From Maricaulis sp965228215 (GTDB lineage Bacteria; Pseudomonadota; Alphaproteobacteria; Caulobacterales; Maricaulaceae): a stretch of 64,000 nt of DNA. Below are positions 31,613 through 40,984 of this stretch, piece after piece; position 1 is the stretch's first letter, and every line of letters starts with the position of its first letter. A program made the translations under genes and the position numbers. Below the pieces are notes generated by a model. It did not search any database and was not told where the DNA came from. It saw only the letters and a program-made list of their open reading frames with translations. The stretch lies in contig OZ245800.1 in NCBI GenBank assembly GCA_965228215.1, forward strand, positions 496,001 through 560,000, in the 5' to 3' direction.

Positions 31613-33232
31613 TCAGCCCTCCCGTCCGTGAATGCCGCCATATTCGACGCCAGTGAGATCGGCCATCTCGCGCTTCCAGGTCGTAAGGTCCTGGATATTG
31701 AAATCGGCCAGCCGCGAGTGCCCGCAGGCCCGCGCCATCACCTTCATCAGCTCGGTCGAGGCCTCGAAGAAATTCTTCAGCTTGTGGGCGGATTTCTCGA
31801 CCACGAGACGATTGGTCAGATGGGGTTTCTGGGTCGCGATCCCGACGGGGCAGTTATTGGTGTGACAGGCCCGCATGGCGATACAGCCGACCGCCTGCAT
31901 GGCCGCATTGGAGACCGCGATTGCGTCCGCCCCCAGCGCCATGGCCTTGATGAAGTCGGCCGGTTTGCGCAGACCGCCGGTGATTACCAGGGACACATCC
32001 TCGCGGCGCGACCGCTGCAGGTGACGCCGGGCCCGGGCAAGCGCCGGAATGGTGGGCACAGAGATATTGTCGCGGAAGATGATGGGAGCCGCACCGGTTC
32101 CGCCGCCGCGGCCATCGAGAATGATGTAGTCGACACCGACTTCCAGCGCGGCATCGATATCGGCCTCGATATGCTGGGCGGAAAGCTTGTATCCGATCGG
32201 GATGCCGCCGGTGCGGTTCCGCACCTCATCGGCGAATTCCCGGACCTGGGAGACTTCCGTCCAGTCGGGAAAACGCGGCGGTGAAATTGCGGATTCGCCT
32301 TCCTCGAGGCCCCGTGTCGTGGCGATCTTGCCGACGACTTTATGGCCCGGAAGGTGGCCGCCTGTACCCGTCTTGGCACCCTGACCGCCCTTGAAATGGA
32401 AGGCCTGGACCTTGTCCAGCTTGTCCCAGGAAAAACCGAAACGGCCGGACGCCAGCTCGTAGAAATAGCGGGAATTCTCGGCCCTTTCCTCTTCAAGCAT
32501 GCCGCCCTCACCCGAACAGATGCCCGTCCCGGCCAGTTCAGCACCGCGCGCCAGGGACAGCTTGGCCGGCTCGGACAGCGCTCCGAAACTCATGTCGGAC
32601 ACGAAAAGCGGAATGGCGAGCCGCAAGGGCTTCTGCGCGTTCGGACCGATCACCGTCTCGGTATCAACCGGGTCCTCGTCGAGGAGGGGCATTTTGTGCA
32701 ATTGCGCCGTCAGCAGCTGGATATCATCCCAGTCCGGAAGCTCGGTACGCGGCACACCCATCGCGTCCACAACGCCGTGATGACCGGTCTTGCTGAGCCC
32801 GTCATTCGCATAACCCTGGATCAGGCGATTATAGGGTTCGGCCGGATCGGGATGCGTGTCCTGGAAATTGCCGAGATAGCCATCCCGGTCGAAGGGCTGG
32901 GGATATTTGTCGTGCCAGGCCGCGATCTCGTCCTCGTCGACCCAGACCTTGCCGCCCTTGATCCAGGCCGTGAATTTCTCGAGCCGTTCGGCATTGTCGT
33001 AACTCGAGACGCCCGTGTCGTAGCGATAATCCCAATTGTGCAGTCCGCAGATCAGGTTTTCCCCGTCGACATGACCATCCGACATCAGCGCGCCGCGATG
33101 CAGGCAGCGGCCATAGAGAACGGAGACTTCCTTGTCGTAGCGAATGATGACGAGATCGACATTGGCGACCAGCGCATGGGCCGGTACGCGGTCCTCCAGA
33201 TCAGACCACTTCGCAATCGAGACCTTCTTCAT
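31613..33232 (-). CDS. Rieske domain fused to FMN glutamate-synthase-like domain
   Basis: 539 residues from the ATG at 33232 (TAGGAC upstream). N-terminal Rieske domain about 1-100 with ligands in CLHRGALMSDG and CGLHNWDYRY. The FMN-binding glutamate synthase barrel, about 150-520: PLFVSDMSFGALSEPAKLSLARGAE, GICSGEGGM, FKGGQGAKTGTGGHLPG, YIILDGRGGGTGAAP, and the iron-sulfur motif C-x5-C-x4-C in GCIAMRACHTNNCPVGIATQ. There is no glutaminase domain, so it resembles archaeal-type GltB or GltB-like oxidoreductases rather than full glutamate synthase. The fused Rieske suggests direct electron supply. First gene of the leftward redox operon. Confidence 0.88.
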   Translation of the reverse strand: MKKVSIAKWSDLEDRVPAHALVANVDLVIIRYDKEVSVLYGRCLHRGALMSDGHVDGENLICGLHNWDYRYDTGVSSYDNAERLEKFTAWIKGGKVWVDEDEIAAWHDKYPQPFDRDGYLGNFQDTHPDPAEPYNRLIQGYANDGLSKTGHHGVVDAMGVPRTELPDWDDIQLLTAQLHKMPLLDEDPVDTETVIGPNAQKPLRLAIPLFVSDMSFGALSEPAKLSLARGAELAGTGICSGEGGMLEEERAENSRYFYELASGRFGFSWDKLDKVQAFHFKGGQGAKTGTGGHLPGHKVVGKIATTRGLEEGESAISPPRFPDWTEVSQVREFADEVRNRTGGIPIGYKLSAQHIEADIDAALEVGVDYIILDGRGGGTGAAPIIFRDNISVPTIPALARARRHLQRSRREDVSLVITGGLRKPADFIKAMALGADAIAVSNAAMQAVGCIAMRACHTNNCPVGIATQKPHLTNRLVVEKSAHKLKNFFEASTELMKVMARACGHSRLADFNIQDLTTWKREMADLTGVEYGGIHGREG

Positions 33233-33445
33233 GATTGTCCTACCCCCAGGCTGTGACAATACTATCCGGCGACGGCGCGCAGACCGTCAAGCTGGGCTTC
33301 GGGATAGACGTGATCGCCCGGCGCCGCATCCAACGATCATCTCGCGCATCGTCACAGGAATGAGAGCCAGATTTGATGCGGCCGGCCGGGGCCAGCGTGT
33401 ATAAGGCGGCCCGGCCCGATGACATGACCGGCGAGGGAGGCAGGC

Positions 33446-35431
33446 GTGACGGACAACAGCAAGCAATTGAATTGGTTCAAGGTTGCCGAACCCGATGAAC
33501 TGGCCGAGGGCCGGGTCAAATCCGCAACCGCCGGTACAAACTCGATCGCACTCGTGCATTTCGACGGCCAGTACGCGGCCATGGACAATCACTGCCCGCA
33601 CCAGGGCGGCCCGCTGGGCGAAGGCTCGATCGAGAAGGGTGTCGACGACAAGTGCTGGCTGCGCTGCCCCTGGCATGGCTGGGACTTCGATCCGCTGACC
33701 GGCGCCCCGCCGGGCGGACACGAGGATGCCGGCCAGCAGACATTCGAGGTCGAGGTTCGCGAGGACGGCATCTATGTCGGTGTTGAAGCCGATGCGGACC
33801 ACGAACGCACCATCACCGATGTGATGGCCGAGACCATGGTCAATTGGGGCGTGAAATCGGTCTTCGGCATGGTCGGCCACTCCAATCTCGGTCTCGCCGA
33901 CGCCCTCCGCCTGCGCGAGGCGGACGGCGAACTCAGCTATTTCGGCATCCGCCATGAGGGTGCGGCGTCCTTTGCCTGTTCCGGTTATGCCAAACTCTCT
34001 GGCAAGCCCGCGGCCTGCCTTGCGATCGCCGGGCCCGGCGCGACCAACCTCCTGACCGGACTCTGGGACGCCAAGGCCGACCGGGCTCCCGTGCTCGCTC
34101 TGACCGGACAGGTCCAGGTACAGGTCTTCGGTCCCGGTGCCTTCCAGGACATCGACCTGGCCTCCGCCTTCAAACCGGTCGCGGCCTTCAGCCAGACCGT
34201 GCTGCAGACCTCACGCCATGCCGAACTGATGTCGCTGGCCTGCAAGAACGCGATCGTGCAGCGCGATGTCGCGCATCTGATCTTCCCTGACAATGTCCAG
34301 ACCCTGCCCTCGGACGAGAAGGCGGCCACGCCGGCCGGCCGCGTCTCGGGCGACGAGATCGCGCCGCCCGAAGACGCGCTCAAGGCGGCCATGAACCGCA
34401 TCAAGACCGCCAGGCGGCCGCTGATCATCGTGGGTTATGGCGCCCGCGGCGCGATGGACCAGATCCAGTCCTTTGCCCGCGCGCTCAACGCGCCGGTCGT
34501 CACGACCTTCAAGGCCAAGGGCCAGATCCCGGACACGGATCCGCTTGCCGCGGGCGTGCTCGGCCGGTCGGGCACGCCGATCGCCAGCTGGTTCATGAAT
34601 GAGTGCGACCTGATCATCGCGCTGGGCGCATCCTTCTCCAACCACACCGGCATCGAGCCGAAAAAACCGATCATCCAGGTCGATTACGAACGCATGCAGC
34701 TCGGCAAATTCCATCCGGTGGACGTGCCGGTCTGGGGCGAGGTCCGCCGCACCATCGGCATTCTGCGCCACATGATGCAGGGCGAGGATTTGGCCGCCAT
34801 CGACCAGCGCAAGGAATTGGCCGAGCGCTGGAAGATCTGGCGCGAAGAGAAAACCCGCCGCGTCGGCGAGGACCGGGGCGAAGGCATCGCCGCCGCCGCA
34901 GTCTTCGACAGCCTGACCCGCCTGATCCCCGAGAGCGCCGCGATCGCGGTGGATGTCGGCAACAATACCTATTCCTTCGGCCGCTATTTCGAACCCTGCG
35001 GCCAGCGCGTGATGATGTCGGGCTATCTCGGCTCGATCGGTTTTGCCTTCCCGGCTGCGATGGGCGCATGGGCGGCCACGCGTGATTTCGAGGACCATGC
35101 GCATCGCCAGGTCGTCTCGATTTCCGGTGATGGCGGTTTCGGCCAATACGCGATGGAGTTCACGACCGCCGTCAAATACAACATGGATATCACCCATATC
35201 CTCCTGAACAACGCCCAGCTCGGCAAGATCACCAAGGAGCAGCGGGCCGGCGAATGGCCGGTCTGGCAGACCAGCCTGGTCAATCCGCCCTTCGCCGGCT
35301 TCGCGCGAGCCTGCGGCGGTTTTGGTCGGTTGGTGAAGACCCGTGACGAGCTGGACGATGCTGTCCGCGAAGCGCTGGCTCACAAGGGGCCGGCCCTCGT
35401 CGAGATCCTCACCGATGCGGAGCTGGTGTGA
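33446..35431 (+). CDS. Rieske domain fused to thiamine-diphosphate enzyme
   Basis: 661 residues from a GTG preceded by GGAGG. N-terminal Rieske domain about 5-110: CPHQGGPLGEGSIEKG and CPWHGWDF supply the Cys/His ligands. Then a three-domain TPP enzyme like acetolactate synthase or pyruvate oxidase: Pyr domain with the activating Glu in FGIRHEGAASFACSGYAKL, IAGPGATNLLTGLWDAKAD, and PP domain GDGGFGQYAMEFTTAVKYN...ILLNN for TPP-magnesium. Substrate unknown; decarboxylation of a 2-oxo acid with electron transfer to the Rieske centre is a reasonable inference. Divergent from the Rieske-GltB-like operon and overlapping a DUF1622 gene. Confidence 0.88.
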   Translation: MTDNSKQLNWFKVAEPDELAEGRVKSATAGTNSIALVHFDGQYAAMDNHCPHQGGPLGEGSIEKGVDDKCWLRCPWHGWDFDPLTGAPPGGHEDAGQQTFEVEVREDGIYVGVEADADHERTITDVMAETMVNWGVKSVFGMVGHSNLGLADALRLREADGELSYFGIRHEGAASFACSGYAKLSGKPAACLAIAGPGATNLLTGLWDAKADRAPVLALTGQVQVQVFGPGAFQDIDLASAFKPVAAFSQTVLQTSRHAELMSLACKNAIVQRDVAHLIFPDNVQTLPSDEKAATPAGRVSGDEIAPPEDALKAAMNRIKTARRPLIIVGYGARGAMDQIQSFARALNAPVVTTFKAKGQIPDTDPLAAGVLGRSGTPIASWFMNECDLIIALGASFSNHTGIEPKKPIIQVDYERMQLGKFHPVDVPVWGEVRRTIGILRHMMQGEDLAAIDQRKELAERWKIWREEKTRRVGEDRGEGIAAAAVFDSLTRLIPESAAIAVDVGNNTYSFGRYFEPCGQRVMMSGYLGSIGFAFPAAMGAWAATRDFEDHAHRQVVSISGDGGFGQYAMEFTTAVKYNMDITHILLNNAQLGKITKEQRAGEWPVWQTSLVNPPFAGFARACGGFGRLVKTRDELDDAVREALAHKGPALVEILTDAELV

Positions 35432-35832
35432 TGACCGGCCACGCTGAGACCCTGCCGATGACCGAGATGGGCGGCTGGATGGCGCCCATCGTCCACCTGC
35501 TGGAGAATATCGCCGTCCTGATCGACCTGATCGGCGTGGCCATCATTCTCTACGGGTTCGTGATTTCGCTGATCGGTTTCATCGCCGGCGAGATCCGGCG
35601 GTTCGGCACGGGCGAGTCGATCCTGGCCTGCCAGTCGATCCGGCTGAAACTCGGCACCTACATCCTGCTGGGCATCGAATTCATGATCGCCTCGGACATC
35701 GTGCACACGGTTCTCAGCCGGGAGCTGGACGATCTGATCTTCGTGGCCGCACTCGTGGCCATCCGCACCGCCATCAGCTTTTTCCTCGGCAAGGAATTGG
35801 CGGAAGCGCGCGGAATATCGGGCGGGGATTGA
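35431..35832 (+). CDS. DUF1622 membrane protein
   Basis: 133 residues; ATG overlaps the stop of the Rieske-TPP gene (TGATG). Three helices: VHLLENIAVLIDLIGVAIILYGFVISLIGF, KLGTYILLGIEFMIASDIVHTV and LIFVAALVAIRTAISFFLG. The pattern YILLGIEFMIASDIV...RTAISFFLGKEL is typical of DUF1622, a small uncharacterised inner-membrane family. Co-transcribed with the Rieske-TPP gene, so it may be its membrane partner. Confidence 0.85.
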   Translation: MTGHAETLPMTEMGGWMAPIVHLLENIAVLIDLIGVAIILYGFVISLIGFIAGEIRRFGTGESILACQSIRLKLGTYILLGIEFMIASDIVHTVLSRELDDLIFVAALVAIRTAISFFLGKELAEARGISGGD

Positions 35833-35894
35833 CTCATCCGCTCGTGTGCAATTTCTGGTTTCAAATCAAGATGTAACGAGTATTGGTAATATAG

Positions 35895-35944
35895 TCATAC
35901 CGTATTACTTGTATGCTCATACGATATTACTGAAGCAGTAATAT
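35895..35944. promoter_or_regulatory. AT-rich repeated TATTAC motifs upstream of the YfiR-like gene
   Basis: TCATACCGTATTACT (35895) and TCATACGATATTACT (35917) are near-identical direct repeats exactly 22 bases apart, two helical turns. The second overlaps an inverted repeat ATATTACT-gaagc-AGTAATAT (35924-35944). The spacing suggests cooperative binding of a regulator in the 212-base region before the YfiR/TonB-receptor genes. Confidence 0.55.
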
Positions 35945-36044
35945 GACATTACTTCATCTAAGAGCATAGTTAACCCTAACAATTTATAGCCTCAAGAAAC
36001 CTCTTCCTTTTCTTGTCCTTTGGACTTCATTTCGGGGATTCTTG

Positions 36045-36554
36045 ATGCGCTTTTTACTCTCAGCCGCCCTTGCGGCAGCTCTCGTCGCGCCTGCGGCGAT
36101 GGCGGAGACCACCCAACGCGATCTTGAAGTCATCGGCCGCGCACTCGGTTTTGTTGAAGGCGCCAGCGGTTCCGACCGCGTCGTCGCCATCGTATACGAT
36201 CCGGGCAGCGAAGCCGAAGCTCAATCGCTTGCTTCCGCCATGTCCGGTGGCCTCACCGCCGGCCGGGTGACCTTGAACGGTCGGCTTGTTCCGGCCTCCG
36301 ACCTCAGTGGTCTTGCCGGTGCCGACGCCGCTGTTCTGATCGGTGCAGCTGCCGGCGATGCCGGCGTATTCGGCCAGGCGAGCAGCCAGGGCGTCATGAC
36401 CGTCTCCACGGACATGAGCTGCGTTGAGAGCGGCCAGTGCGTGATGGGCGTTCAGAGCGCACCGTCGGTGCGCATCGTCGTCAATCGCGACTCCGCCTCG
36501 TCCTCTTCGGTCTCCTTCACGGCCGCTTTCGCCATGATGATCGAAGAAATTTGA
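36045..36554 (+). CDS. YfiR-like (DUF4154) periplasmic protein
   Basis: 169 residues from the ATG at 36045 (GGGGA upstream). Signal peptide MRFLLSAALAAALVAPAAMAE. The mature part follows the YfiR pattern: VVAIVYDPGSEAEAQSLASAM, ADAAVLIGAA, then GVMTVSTDMSCVESGQCVMGV with a Cys pair (YfiR uses disulfides), VRIVVNRDSASSSSVSFTAAF and a short end. In Pseudomonas YfiR represses the YfiN cyclase, but many YfiR-like genes precede TonB receptors. Here it lies 29 bases before a TonB-dependent receptor. Confidence 0.8.
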   Translation: MRFLLSAALAAALVAPAAMAETTQRDLEVIGRALGFVEGASGSDRVVAIVYDPGSEAEAQSLASAMSGGLTAGRVTLNGRLVPASDLSGLAGADAAVLIGAAAGDAGVFGQASSQGVMTVSTDMSCVESGQCVMGVQSAPSVRIVVNRDSASSSSVSFTAAFAMMIEEI

Positions 36555-36583
36555 TCGAAATACAGGATTATCAGGTACTTATC

Positions 36584-38587
36584 ATGAAAACTCGCATTCT
36601 CCTGACCTCGATCTCTGCTCTGGCCGCGACTGCGGCGCTGGGATCGCAAGCTTTCGCCCAGACGCTCGACTATGACGCCATGAGCGGCCTGTTCGGCGAA
36701 CCCGTTACTGCCGGGGCAACCGGCGCACCGCAGCGTGCGTCCGATGTTCCAGCCACCATGATCATCATCACCCGCGAAGACATCCAGCGCTTTCCGGAGT
36801 ACGACATTCCGGGCGTTCTGCGCCACTTCGCCGGCATGGACGTCACGCGCTATGCGTTCGGCGACGGCCAGGTGAACATTCGCGGCCATGCCGCTGGCAA
36901 TACGCCGCGGCTCCTGGTGCTGGTGAACGGCCGCGAGGTCTATATCGACACCTATGGCTATACCGCCTGGTCCGCCCTGCCCGTGCAGTTTGACGAGATC
37001 CAGCAGATCGAAGTCGTCAAGGGCCCGCAAACCGCGCTGTATGGCTTCAACGCTGTCGGCGGCGTCGTAAACATCATCACGCGCAATCCGGATCAGGGAA
37101 ATTATCTGACGGCTCGCGTGAATTACGGCGGTGACGCCTACACGGAGGCATCACTGGTCGGCGGTCATGCCTTCAATGACCGGTTCTCGGTTCGCTTCTC
37201 GCTGGCTCGCACGGATGCCGAGGAATTCGACAGCTATGCTGCCAATACGAACGCGATCTCGCTGGAGGGAACGGACTTTTCCCGCGAAGCCGCATCCCTG
37301 CAGGCACGCCTGCGCGTGAGCGACAATGTCAATGTGTCTGCCGAAGCGACCCGCACGGAAGGTTTCTGGGCGGAGAATACGGCAGTCTATTTCGCTACCA
37401 GCTCGGTCTATGAGGTGGCCTCGCAAAAGATCGACGTGGAAGCGGATACCGATTGGGGTTTCCTGACCTTCTCCGGCTATCGCAACGACATCACGGTCGG
37501 TCCGTCCTTCGGTCAGCTGGACGCGCAGGTCACGGCCTATCGCATCCAGGATCTCTTCAAGATCGGCACCAGCGATACAATCCGGATCTCGGCGGAATAC
37601 CGCGAAGGATCCACCGTGTCCTTCCCGATGCCGGGCAATGGCGATTTCGGATATGAGACGACGGCCTTCTCGGCGATGTGGAACCACAAGTTCTCGAATG
37701 CCGTGGACCTGACTCTGGCCGGCCGCCACGACAGCGTCGACTGGAGCCGCGACTCCGATCCGAACCCGTTCATCTTCCCGTTCTCGGCAGCGGATCACGC
37801 AGTGACGTTCGAGGAATTTTCCTACAACGCAGCACTCGTCTGGCGCCCGCAATCGGGTGGCGCAGTGCGCTTAATGGCGGGACGCGGTATTCAGGCGCCG
37901 ACCATGTTCGATATCGGCTTCACCTTGCCGACTTCCGGCGTGGTGCTCTCCGGCAATCCGAACATCCAGCCGGCAATCGTGACCAGCTACGAAATCGCGT
38001 ACGACCGTGAATTCTCAAACGGTGTCGGACTGCGCACGTCGATCTTCGCCGAACAGACCGAAGATGTGAAAGGTGCGTTCGGCATGGTCCCCGACCTGCT
38101 GCCGCCGACCGTCACGATGCCGACCTATCTGTTCGACAATCGTGGCGACACCGAAACGTTTGGTGTCGAAGTCTCGCTCGATGGTGACATCGGGACGGCC
38201 TGGAACTGGGATGCCAATTACACCTACAAACAGGTGAATGACGATCTGACCCCGTTCGGTCTGACCACGCCGCTCGACTTCGAGGGCGCCACCCCGACGC
38301 ATATCGCCAACGGCCATCTCGGCTGGACGGGCGGTCGCTTCACGGCAGACGGCTACGTCAATTATGTGTCGAGCGTCGACATGCCGATGCAGCCCTTCTT
38401 CGGCCCGGTCTTCAGCGTACCGGTCGACGCCTATCTCGCGCTTTCCCTGCGCGGCGGTTTCGAGATCAACGACCATGTCGCAGTCTCGGCAACAGCGCAC
38501 AACGCCAATTTCGGAGATGGCGAAATCACCAATACCCAGCACCAGAACGAAAGCCGCTTCTGGTTCGGGCTAACGATCAGCCGCTAA
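36584..38587 (+). CDS. TonB-dependent outer-membrane receptor
   Basis: 667 residues from the ATG at 36584. Signal peptide MKTRILLTSISALAATAALGSQAFAQ. Plug domain about 50-160 (DVPATMIIITREDIQRFPEYD, VLRHFAGMDVTRY, LVLVNGREVYID, IEVVKGPQTALYGFNAVGGVVNIIT), then a 22-strand barrel with the terminal strand ...QNESRFWFGLTISR ending in an aromatic-rich motif. No TonB box of the VVVTGSR type is obvious near the N-terminus. Substrate unknown. Its pairing with a YfiR-like gene and a chemoreceptor suggests signalling coupled to uptake. Confidence 0.92.
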   Translation: MKTRILLTSISALAATAALGSQAFAQTLDYDAMSGLFGEPVTAGATGAPQRASDVPATMIIITREDIQRFPEYDIPGVLRHFAGMDVTRYAFGDGQVNIRGHAAGNTPRLLVLVNGREVYIDTYGYTAWSALPVQFDEIQQIEVVKGPQTALYGFNAVGGVVNIITRNPDQGNYLTARVNYGGDAYTEASLVGGHAFNDRFSVRFSLARTDAEEFDSYAANTNAISLEGTDFSREAASLQARLRVSDNVNVSAEATRTEGFWAENTAVYFATSSVYEVASQKIDVEADTDWGFLTFSGYRNDITVGPSFGQLDAQVTAYRIQDLFKIGTSDTIRISAEYREGSTVSFPMPGNGDFGYETTAFSAMWNHKFSNAVDLTLAGRHDSVDWSRDSDPNPFIFPFSAADHAVTFEEFSYNAALVWRPQSGGAVRLMAGRGIQAPTMFDIGFTLPTSGVVLSGNPNIQPAIVTSYEIAYDREFSNGVGLRTSIFAEQTEDVKGAFGMVPDLLPPTVTMPTYLFDNRGDTETFGVEVSLDGDIGTAWNWDANYTYKQVNDDLTPFGLTTPLDFEGATPTHIANGHLGWTGGRFTADGYVNYVSSVDMPMQPFFGPVFSVPVDAYLALSLRGGFEINDHVAVSATAHNANFGDGEITNTQHQNESRFWFGLTISR

Positions 38588-38592
38588 TGGAA

Positions 38593-38624
38593 AACGCCCC
38601 GGCCTAAGCAGAGGCCGGGGCGTT
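38593..38624 (+). terminator. Terminator hairpin after the TonB receptor gene
   Basis: AACGCCCCGGCCT (38593-38605) pairs perfectly with AGGCCGGGGCGTT (38612-38624). The T-run is short on the plus strand; the A-run on the other side would suit leftward termination. Confidence 0.8.
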
Positions 38625-38693
38625 AACCACGCTTTCAGCGGCACATTTCATTCTGTTGCAAGACGAATACAGCCTCCAAACGCGGAGAAAACC

Positions 38694-40394
38694 ATGTCCA
38701 ACCGGCCCTCGCTTTTCAATCTGACGATCGCGCAGTCGTTCGCCGTCGCGCCCGTCGTGGCGATAATCGCATTGATCGCGGTTGCCGGACTTGGAACCTG
38801 GTCGCTGATGAAAGGCTCAGACAGCCAGGAGCGCGTTGTCAGCGAGATGGAGACGGGTGTCACCCTCACACAGCTTCAGGCCCAACTCGAAACGATAAAC
38901 GCGGACGTGTTGCAAGTGGTCGTTCAACAGGCTGCCGGCGAGAGTGTGGACGTCATGGCTGAATTCGAGGCGGTCTCTGCACGGGTGGATGCGGTGGCTG
39001 CCGAGATTGCGATCTTGCGTGGCTCCCCGGTACTCACGGGTCGCGAGACGACGCTGGACGGCATCGTGGAACAACTGACCCTGTACAAGGACGCGCTGGA
39101 TTTTGTCGGCCAGATGCTGGAGCTGGACTTCGCCGGTTCCGTTGAGTTTCTCAAACGCTTCGACACCGTGTTCAACGAATTGAATACTGAACTGGCCGGC
39201 ATTGCCAATCATGCCGCTGAACTGGCTACTCAGGATACAATCGAGGCTCGCGGTGCTGCCCGCGCCTCCATCATGATGTTTGTCGGCCTCACCGTGATTG
39301 TCGGCATTGCCCTGGGCGGCGTCTCGATCCTCTATGGCCGACGCACCGCCAATTCGGTATCGCGTATTGCGCACGCCACCGAAACCCTCGCGAATGGCGA
39401 TTACAGCCTCGATATCAAATCGCTGGAACGCAAGGACGAGCTCGGCGCTGTTGTCGATAGCCTGCGCAAATTCCGCGACAACGCCCTTCATGCCGATGAG
39501 CTCGAGAAGGAACAGCGCGAGAAGGCCGCGGCCGACGAGGAACGGGCGCGCCAGCTCGATGAACTCGCGCGCAATTTCGACGCTGAAGTGATGGCACTGG
39601 TCCAGGACGTCTCTGGCTCGTGTACATCCATGACCGAGATGTCAGAACGGTTCATGCAGGCAGCGACTGAAGGCTCCCAGCAGAGCGGAGCCCTCGACCA
39701 CGCGGCCTCAGCGGCCTCGCAAAGCGTCGAATCCGTAGCCGCGGCCGCCGAGGAATTGACCGCCTCGATCCAGGAGGTTGTGCAACAGATCCAGGGCTCG
39801 TCCGATATGGCCACCCGCGCTGACGAGCGCTCGCAATCCGTACAGGCCGTCGTCAAAAACCTGGGTGATGCGGCCCAACAGATCGGTCATGTGATCGAAT
39901 TGATCAATGACATTTCCGAACAGACAAATCTCCTCGCCCTGAACGCCACGATCGAGGCAGCCCGGGCGGGTGAAGCTGGCAAGGGCTTCGCGGTCGTGGC
40001 CGCGGAAGTCAAATCGCTGGCCTCCCAGACCGCGGAAGCAACTGGTGAGATCCGTGACCAAATCCAGGCGATCCAGGATGCTGCCGCATCCTCTTCGACT
40101 TCCATCGCCGACGTGACCGATGCCGTAGCCGAAATCAGCCGCGCCGCTGCGGCCATCGCCTCGGCAGCAGAAGAACAGGGCGCCTCGACGCGCGAGATCT
40201 CCAGCTCGGTGTCCAAAGCAGCCACCAGTGCGCGGGAAGTGTCCGACAATGTCGGCTCCATCTCGGCTACAGCCTCGAACGCCGCGGAGGCCTCCCGGGA
40301 AATGCTTGATGTCGCACACGCTGTCTCTGGCAATGCGGACCGACTGAACAAGACAATCGAGACATTTCTCGACCAGGTCAGGCAAGCCGGCTAG
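38694..40394 (+). CDS. Methyl-accepting chemotaxis protein
   Basis: 566 residues. First membrane helix about 15-37 (AVAPVVAIIALIAVAGLGTWSL), a helical periplasmic sensor about 40-185, second helix about 190-212 (IMMFVGLTVIVGIALGGVSILY), HAMP about 213-270 (SVSRIAHATETLANGDYSLDI) and a signalling domain with the conserved hairpin tip LLALNATIEAARAGEAGKGFAVVAAEVK. There is no CheB/CheR pentapeptide at the C-terminus. Its 3' end overlaps the oppositely oriented cyclo-ligase gene by 17 bases. Probably senses a ligand related to the neighbouring receptor. Confidence 0.93.
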   Translation: MSNRPSLFNLTIAQSFAVAPVVAIIALIAVAGLGTWSLMKGSDSQERVVSEMETGVTLTQLQAQLETINADVLQVVVQQAAGESVDVMAEFEAVSARVDAVAAEIAILRGSPVLTGRETTLDGIVEQLTLYKDALDFVGQMLELDFAGSVEFLKRFDTVFNELNTELAGIANHAAELATQDTIEARGAARASIMMFVGLTVIVGIALGGVSILYGRRTANSVSRIAHATETLANGDYSLDIKSLERKDELGAVVDSLRKFRDNALHADELEKEQREKAAADEERARQLDELARNFDAEVMALVQDVSGSCTSMTEMSERFMQAATEGSQQSGALDHAASAASQSVESVAAAAEELTASIQEVVQQIQGSSDMATRADERSQSVQAVVKNLGDAAQQIGHVIELINDISEQTNLLALNATIEAARAGEAGKGFAVVAAEVKSLASQTAEATGEIRDQIQAIQDAAASSSTSIADVTDAVAEISRAAAAIASAAEEQGASTREISSSVSKAATSAREVSDNVGSISATASNAAEASREMLDVAHAVSGNADRLNKTIETFLDQVRQAG

Positions 40395-40950
40395 GACCGA
40401 TCTCCGTCACTATCAGGTCCAGTGCCTGGTCGAATCCGTCGACGGGAACCCGGTCGACTTCCTGAGCTGCATAGGCCAGGCCGATCGTCCACAGGCGACC
40501 GGAGGCCAGCAGGTCCGATATCGTCCGGTCATAATAACCGGCGCCATAGCCCAGCCTGTGCCCGCGCCGATCATAGGCCAGGAGCGGCACCAGCATGACG
40601 TCGGGCCGGACGACAGGGGCGCTATCCATGGGCTCGCGCACCTCGTAGCGCCCGGTTTGAAGTGGGTCGCCTTCAGTCCAGCGCCGGAAGATGAGGGGTT
40701 CCAATTCCTCTCTCATGACCGGCAAGGCTGTGACGGCTCCGGCGTCTGCGAGAACCTGCATCCAGGGCCAGGGATCGATCTCTGATCCGATTGGCGCGTA
40801 ACCGGCGACGACCAGCCCTCCCCAGGACCGGTCGAGCAGGCCCGCACGCTGTGCCAGCCTTTCGCCGGCATCCGGCATCGCGGCAGCGGCACGGGCCCTG
40901 AGGGCCTTGGCCTTCGCGCGCATTACCTGTTTGTCTTTCAGGAGGCTCAT
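40378..40950 (-). CDS. 5-formyltetrahydrofolate cyclo-ligase
   Basis: 190 residues from the ATG at 40950, chosen because CGGAG lies seven bases upstream and the protein pattern starts there. Converts 5-formyl-THF to 5,10-methenyl-THF with ATP. Motifs: LLDRSWGGLVVAGYAPIGSEIDPWPW, LPLPVM-type VTALPVMREELEPL, VRPDVMLVPLLAYDRRGHRLGYGAGYYDRTIS, and the end IGLAYAAQEVDRVPVDGFDQALDLIVTE. Follows the probable 6S RNA and zapA, the order conserved in proteobacteria (ygfA in E. coli). Confidence 0.93.
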   Translation of the reverse strand: MSLLKDKQVMRAKAKALRARAAAAMPDAGERLAQRAGLLDRSWGGLVVAGYAPIGSEIDPWPWMQVLADAGAVTALPVMREELEPLIFRRWTEGDPLQTGRYEVREPMDSAPVVRPDVMLVPLLAYDRRGHRLGYGAGYYDRTISDLLASGRLWTIGLAYAAQEVDRVPVDGFDQALDLIVTEIGPSRLA

Positions 40951-40984
40951 GTGGCGGCTCCGCCTGCGCCGGCTGGGCGTGTGT

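Noticed and set aside
34211..35383. 390-codon antisense frame over the Rieske-TPP gene
   Set aside because: Same shadow effect; the plus-strand protein has clear Rieske and TPP motifs.
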